Positions 19,806 through 20,176 of a DNA stretch of 20,176 nt are shown in pieces. The translations under genes were made by a program, and so were the position numbers. The notes under the pieces were generated by a model. The model ran no database searches, was not told where the DNA came from, and saw nothing but the letters and a program-made list of their open reading frames with translations. The stretch spans positions 1-20,176 of the IMG/VR virus record IMGVR_UViG_3300020220_000426; one strand, written 5' to 3'. Position 1 is the first letter of the stretch; each line of letters starts with the position of its first letter. Source of the stretch: a virus.

Positions 19806-20176
19806 GATAGTTAGTAATTAAAAGTTCAGTACGGTCTTTTTGTTCATTCATATAGTCACCAGTAGACCTCATTGTATAAGTCAAGTCCCAGGTTGATTGA
19901 TAGTAATCTTTATACCACTCAACAAGTGTAGGATTACTGTTGTAAGTAATCATCCACTTATCTTTTACATTACCTTGATCTATGTAGGCATGAAACATCT
20001 CATGGTCAAATCCTTTATGAAGCTCTCCTTTCTTACCATACAAATTGTTTTTGATATCGTAAGGAGGGTCAAGAAACCAGAATGTTCCCACAGGAGCAGA
20101 TGTCATCATCATCTCCCAGTAATTAAGATTAGTGATTTTCCAGTCTTTAATAATTTCACCATACCCAGGAAGTTTC
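19798..20176 (-). CDS. dam: DNA adenine N6-methyltransferase (partial, 5' end missing)
   Basis: The frame is open to the right edge (KLPGYGEIIKDWKITNLNYW before the first visible Met), so only the C-terminal part is present: 125 codons. GTFWFLDPPYDIKNN carries the catalytic DPPY motif of amino-methyltransferases that use S-adenosylmethionine to methylate adenine. Downstream, MITYNSNPTLVEWYKDYY and RTELLITNY fit the D12/Dam class, the type found in T4 (GATC-specific). Target specificity cannot be read from this half. Phage Dam enzymes protect DNA from restriction or mark it for host processes. The gene ends just before the 71-aa gene, with an eight-base overlap, upstream of gp62. Confidence 0.85.
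   Translation of the reverse strand, partial: KLPGYGEIIKDWKITNLNYWEMMMTSAPVGTFWFLDPPYDIKNNLYGKKGELHKGFDHEMFHAYIDQGNVKDKWMITYNSNPTLVEWYKDYYQSTWDLTYTMRSTGDYMNEQKDRTELLITNYHA

Overview
This window looks like a replication and nucleotide-metabolism stretch from a T4-like myovirus, most probably a marine cyanophage. Every gene I can support is on the minus strand, so transcription runs from high to low coordinates. The evidence is a tightly packed set of recognisable T4 core proteins: clamp-loader small subunit gp62, RegA, DNA polymerase gp43, UvsX, helicase gp41, primase gp61 and NrdA/NrdB. They occur with genes typical of cyanophages: Hsp20, a MazG-type pyrophosphohydrolase, an 'MPLWGK' virion-type protein and several small conserved proteins. 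The cyanophage assignment rests on remembered family resemblance, not on a search.

Layout in the direction of transcription. (a) 20176-18779: the C-terminal half of a DPPY DNA adenine methylase (cut by the window edge), a 71-aa unknown protein, gp62 and RegA, closed by a terminator. (b) 18678-18247: Hsp20 with a strong Shine-Dalgarno (SD) sequence, then a long hairpin terminator whose T-run merges into a T4-type late promoter (TATAAATA). (c) 18161-17287: a 52-aa basic protein whose first ten residues resemble the T4 capsid-targeting sequence, then a polymerase-beta-type nucleotidyltransferase. (d) A well-formed sigma70-type promoter at 17273-17301, then two tandem paralogous Sm-like proteins, gp43, UvsX, gp41 and MazG. 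(e) 11322-8049: a late promoter and hairpin overlapping the start of a 488-aa unknown gene, followed by a ligase-like KWDG protein and an NMNAT-like nucleotidyltransferase. (f) 8020-6707: a 369-aa mosaic protein and a 59-aa small protein, then a second terminator fused to a late promoter. (g) 6618-1: the MPLWGK protein, three small unknown proteins, primase gp61, NrdA, NrdB and the start of one more gene.

The genes are very compact. Ten junctions share bases between stop and start (ATGA, TGATG or TAATG), which implies widespread translational coupling. The replisome genes (gp62, gp43, UvsX, gp41, gp61), their translational regulator (RegA), the dNTP supply (NrdAB) and nucleotide-pool control (MazG) form one functional set. 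Late-promoter motifs interrupt it and mark probable virion or late genes. There is no gene-free stretch longer than about 100 bases and I see no tRNA, insertion sequence or CRISPR array.

The most interesting signals are: the promoter/hairpin arrangement at 11290-11322, which resembles T4 late genes whose SD is hidden in early transcripts; the capsid-targeted mini-protein at 18003-18161; the repeated terminator-late promoter fusion; and the cassette of uncharacterised nucleotidyltransferase-like proteins.
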